Shown here piece by piece: positions 14,303 through 14,956 of a DNA stretch of 14,956 nucleotides (positions are counted from its first letter, which is position 1; every line of letters begins with the position of its first letter). The position numbers and the translations under genes are program-made. Source of the DNA: an uncultured Eggerthellaceae bacterium (GTDB lineage: Bacteria > Actinomycetota > Coriobacteriia > Coriobacteriales > Eggerthellaceae); assembly GCA_949450265.1 (NCBI GenBank), contig CASTMW010000029.1:1-14956 (forward strand). Reading direction: 5' to 3'. The notes below the pieces were generated by a model. It was not told the DNA's origin and made no database searches. It saw only the letters and a list, made by a program, of their open reading frames with translations.

Positions 14303-14956
14303 CTACCTTTCCGTGCAGCTGATGCAGGGGTCTATCGTCAGGATGATCATGTTCACATCGGCCAGATCGCATCCTTTGAGCGCAACGGTCATACCCGCAA
14401 GGTTCTGCGATGTTGGCGTGCGCATGCGCATGCGCTCAAGGTACTTCGATCCGTTGCCGCGAGCGTAGTAGTAGCATTCGCCGCGGGGCTGTTCGAGCAC
14501 ATTGGATGCCTGTGCGCCCGCCGCAGGGCTACCCTTCACCTTCACTGCGATGTCGCCTGCCGGGATCTTAGCGGCAAGCTCCTTGATGATGTCGATGGAT
14601 TGCAGCACCTCAAGGCAGCGCACCTTCACGCGCGCATAGCAATCGCCTTGTGCGTCCACGATGGGTTGGAAGTCCGACAGGTCGCCATAGGCGCCCCGCC
14701 CGAACATGCGCACGTCATAGGCCACGTTCGAAGCGCGCGCGAACGGACCGACCATGGAAAGCTCGATAGCCTTCTCGCGCGATATGGTTCCCACATCCAC
14801 CGTGCGATTCTTGATGGACATATCGGTGAGCAGCGTCTTCATGATGGTCTCGTACTCGCCCTTGATGCCATCGAGCACCTCGCCGATCCAACGCAGCGTG
14901 TCGGCGTCCATGTCGCGCACCACGCCTCCCACCGACACCACCGATAGGATCACGCG
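14303..14956 (-). CDS. echE: Ech-type [NiFe] hydrogenase large subunit, C-terminal part (cut by window edge)
   Basis: The C-terminal ~217 residues of a NuoD-like hydrogenase large subunit; the reading frame runs off the right edge, so the N-terminal CxxC pair is not visible. The C-terminus reads DPCISCTER, giving the second Cys pair that binds the NiFe centre, so this is a hydrogenase and not a complex I NuoD, which lacks these cysteines. The protein ends directly after this motif without a tail, so the usual C-terminal processing by a maturation endopeptidase seems unnecessary, as reported for some Ech-type enzymes. Internal landmarks are VGPFARASNVAYDVR and EQPRGECYYYARGNG. echF follows by 5 bases. 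Confidence 0.88.
   Translation of the reverse strand, partial: RVILSVVSVGGVVRDMDADTLRWIGEVLDGIKGEYETIMKTLLTDMSIKNRTVDVGTISREKAIELSMVGPFARASNVAYDVRMFGRGAYGDLSDFQPIVDAQGDCYARVKVRCLEVLQSIDIIKELAAKIPAGDIAVKVKGSPAAGAQASNVLEQPRGECYYYARGNGSKYLERMRMRTPTSQNLAGMTVALKGCDLADVNMIILTIDPCISCTER

Overview
The window is a dense, moderately GC-rich stretch of bacterial chromosome. It carries no rRNA, tRNA, CRISPR array or insertion sequence that I can see. The gene content suggests an anaerobic actinobacterium of the Coriobacteriia type, related to Slackia, Eggerthella or Collinsella; this is inference. The pointers are a Gram-positive-type SOS box (CGAAC-N4-GTTCG), an indolepyruvate:ferredoxin oxidoreductase with phenylacetate-CoA ligase and paired-ACT proteins, an Ech-type membrane hydrogenase, a YoaR/VanW-type wall protein and a UbiA/MenA-like prenyltransferase.

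Left part (1-4305). lexA on the minus strand diverges from a plus-strand run of nrdR, dut and a small membrane protein. Two SOS boxes lie in the lexA-nrdR gap, one inside a near-ideal lexA promoter. After a short AT-rich convergent gap there is a minus-strand DUF721/DciA-like gene, which diverges from a plus-strand lipoprotein gene followed closely by a UbiA-family prenyltransferase gene.

Middle (4295-13862). All genes are on the minus strand and closely packed, with many stop/start overlaps, as in one long operon. In transcription order they are: pgsA; a chimeric vanW::paaK ORF; a paired-ACT protein; a D-Ala-D-Ala carboxypeptidase; a zinc-ribbon/FHA protein; iorA; iorB; a second paired-ACT protein; an intact paaK; and gluQ. 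IOR and PaaK together interconvert aryl acids, aryl-CoA and arylpyruvates with ferredoxin, and the ACT proteins may sense amino acids. Envelope genes (pgsA, the vanW-like part, carboxypeptidase) are interleaved with this metabolic set.

Right edge (13935-14956). The distal end of an Ech-type [NiFe] hydrogenase operon is present: the C-terminal part of the large subunit echE, cut by the window edge, and the complete polyferredoxin echF. This complex would exchange electrons between ferredoxin and H2 and so could be linked to ferredoxin used or made by IOR.

The most striking observation is the in-frame ORF at 11728-13230. Its N-terminal half is the start of a YoaR/VanW-type membrane protein and its C-terminal half is the end of a PaaK-type ligase. 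They join at a Gly-Gly-Ile-Phe-Gly stretch that plausibly belongs to both families. The ligase half lacks the SSGTTG nucleotide-binding loop. This looks like a deletion through microhomology, or an assembly collapse of the same kind.
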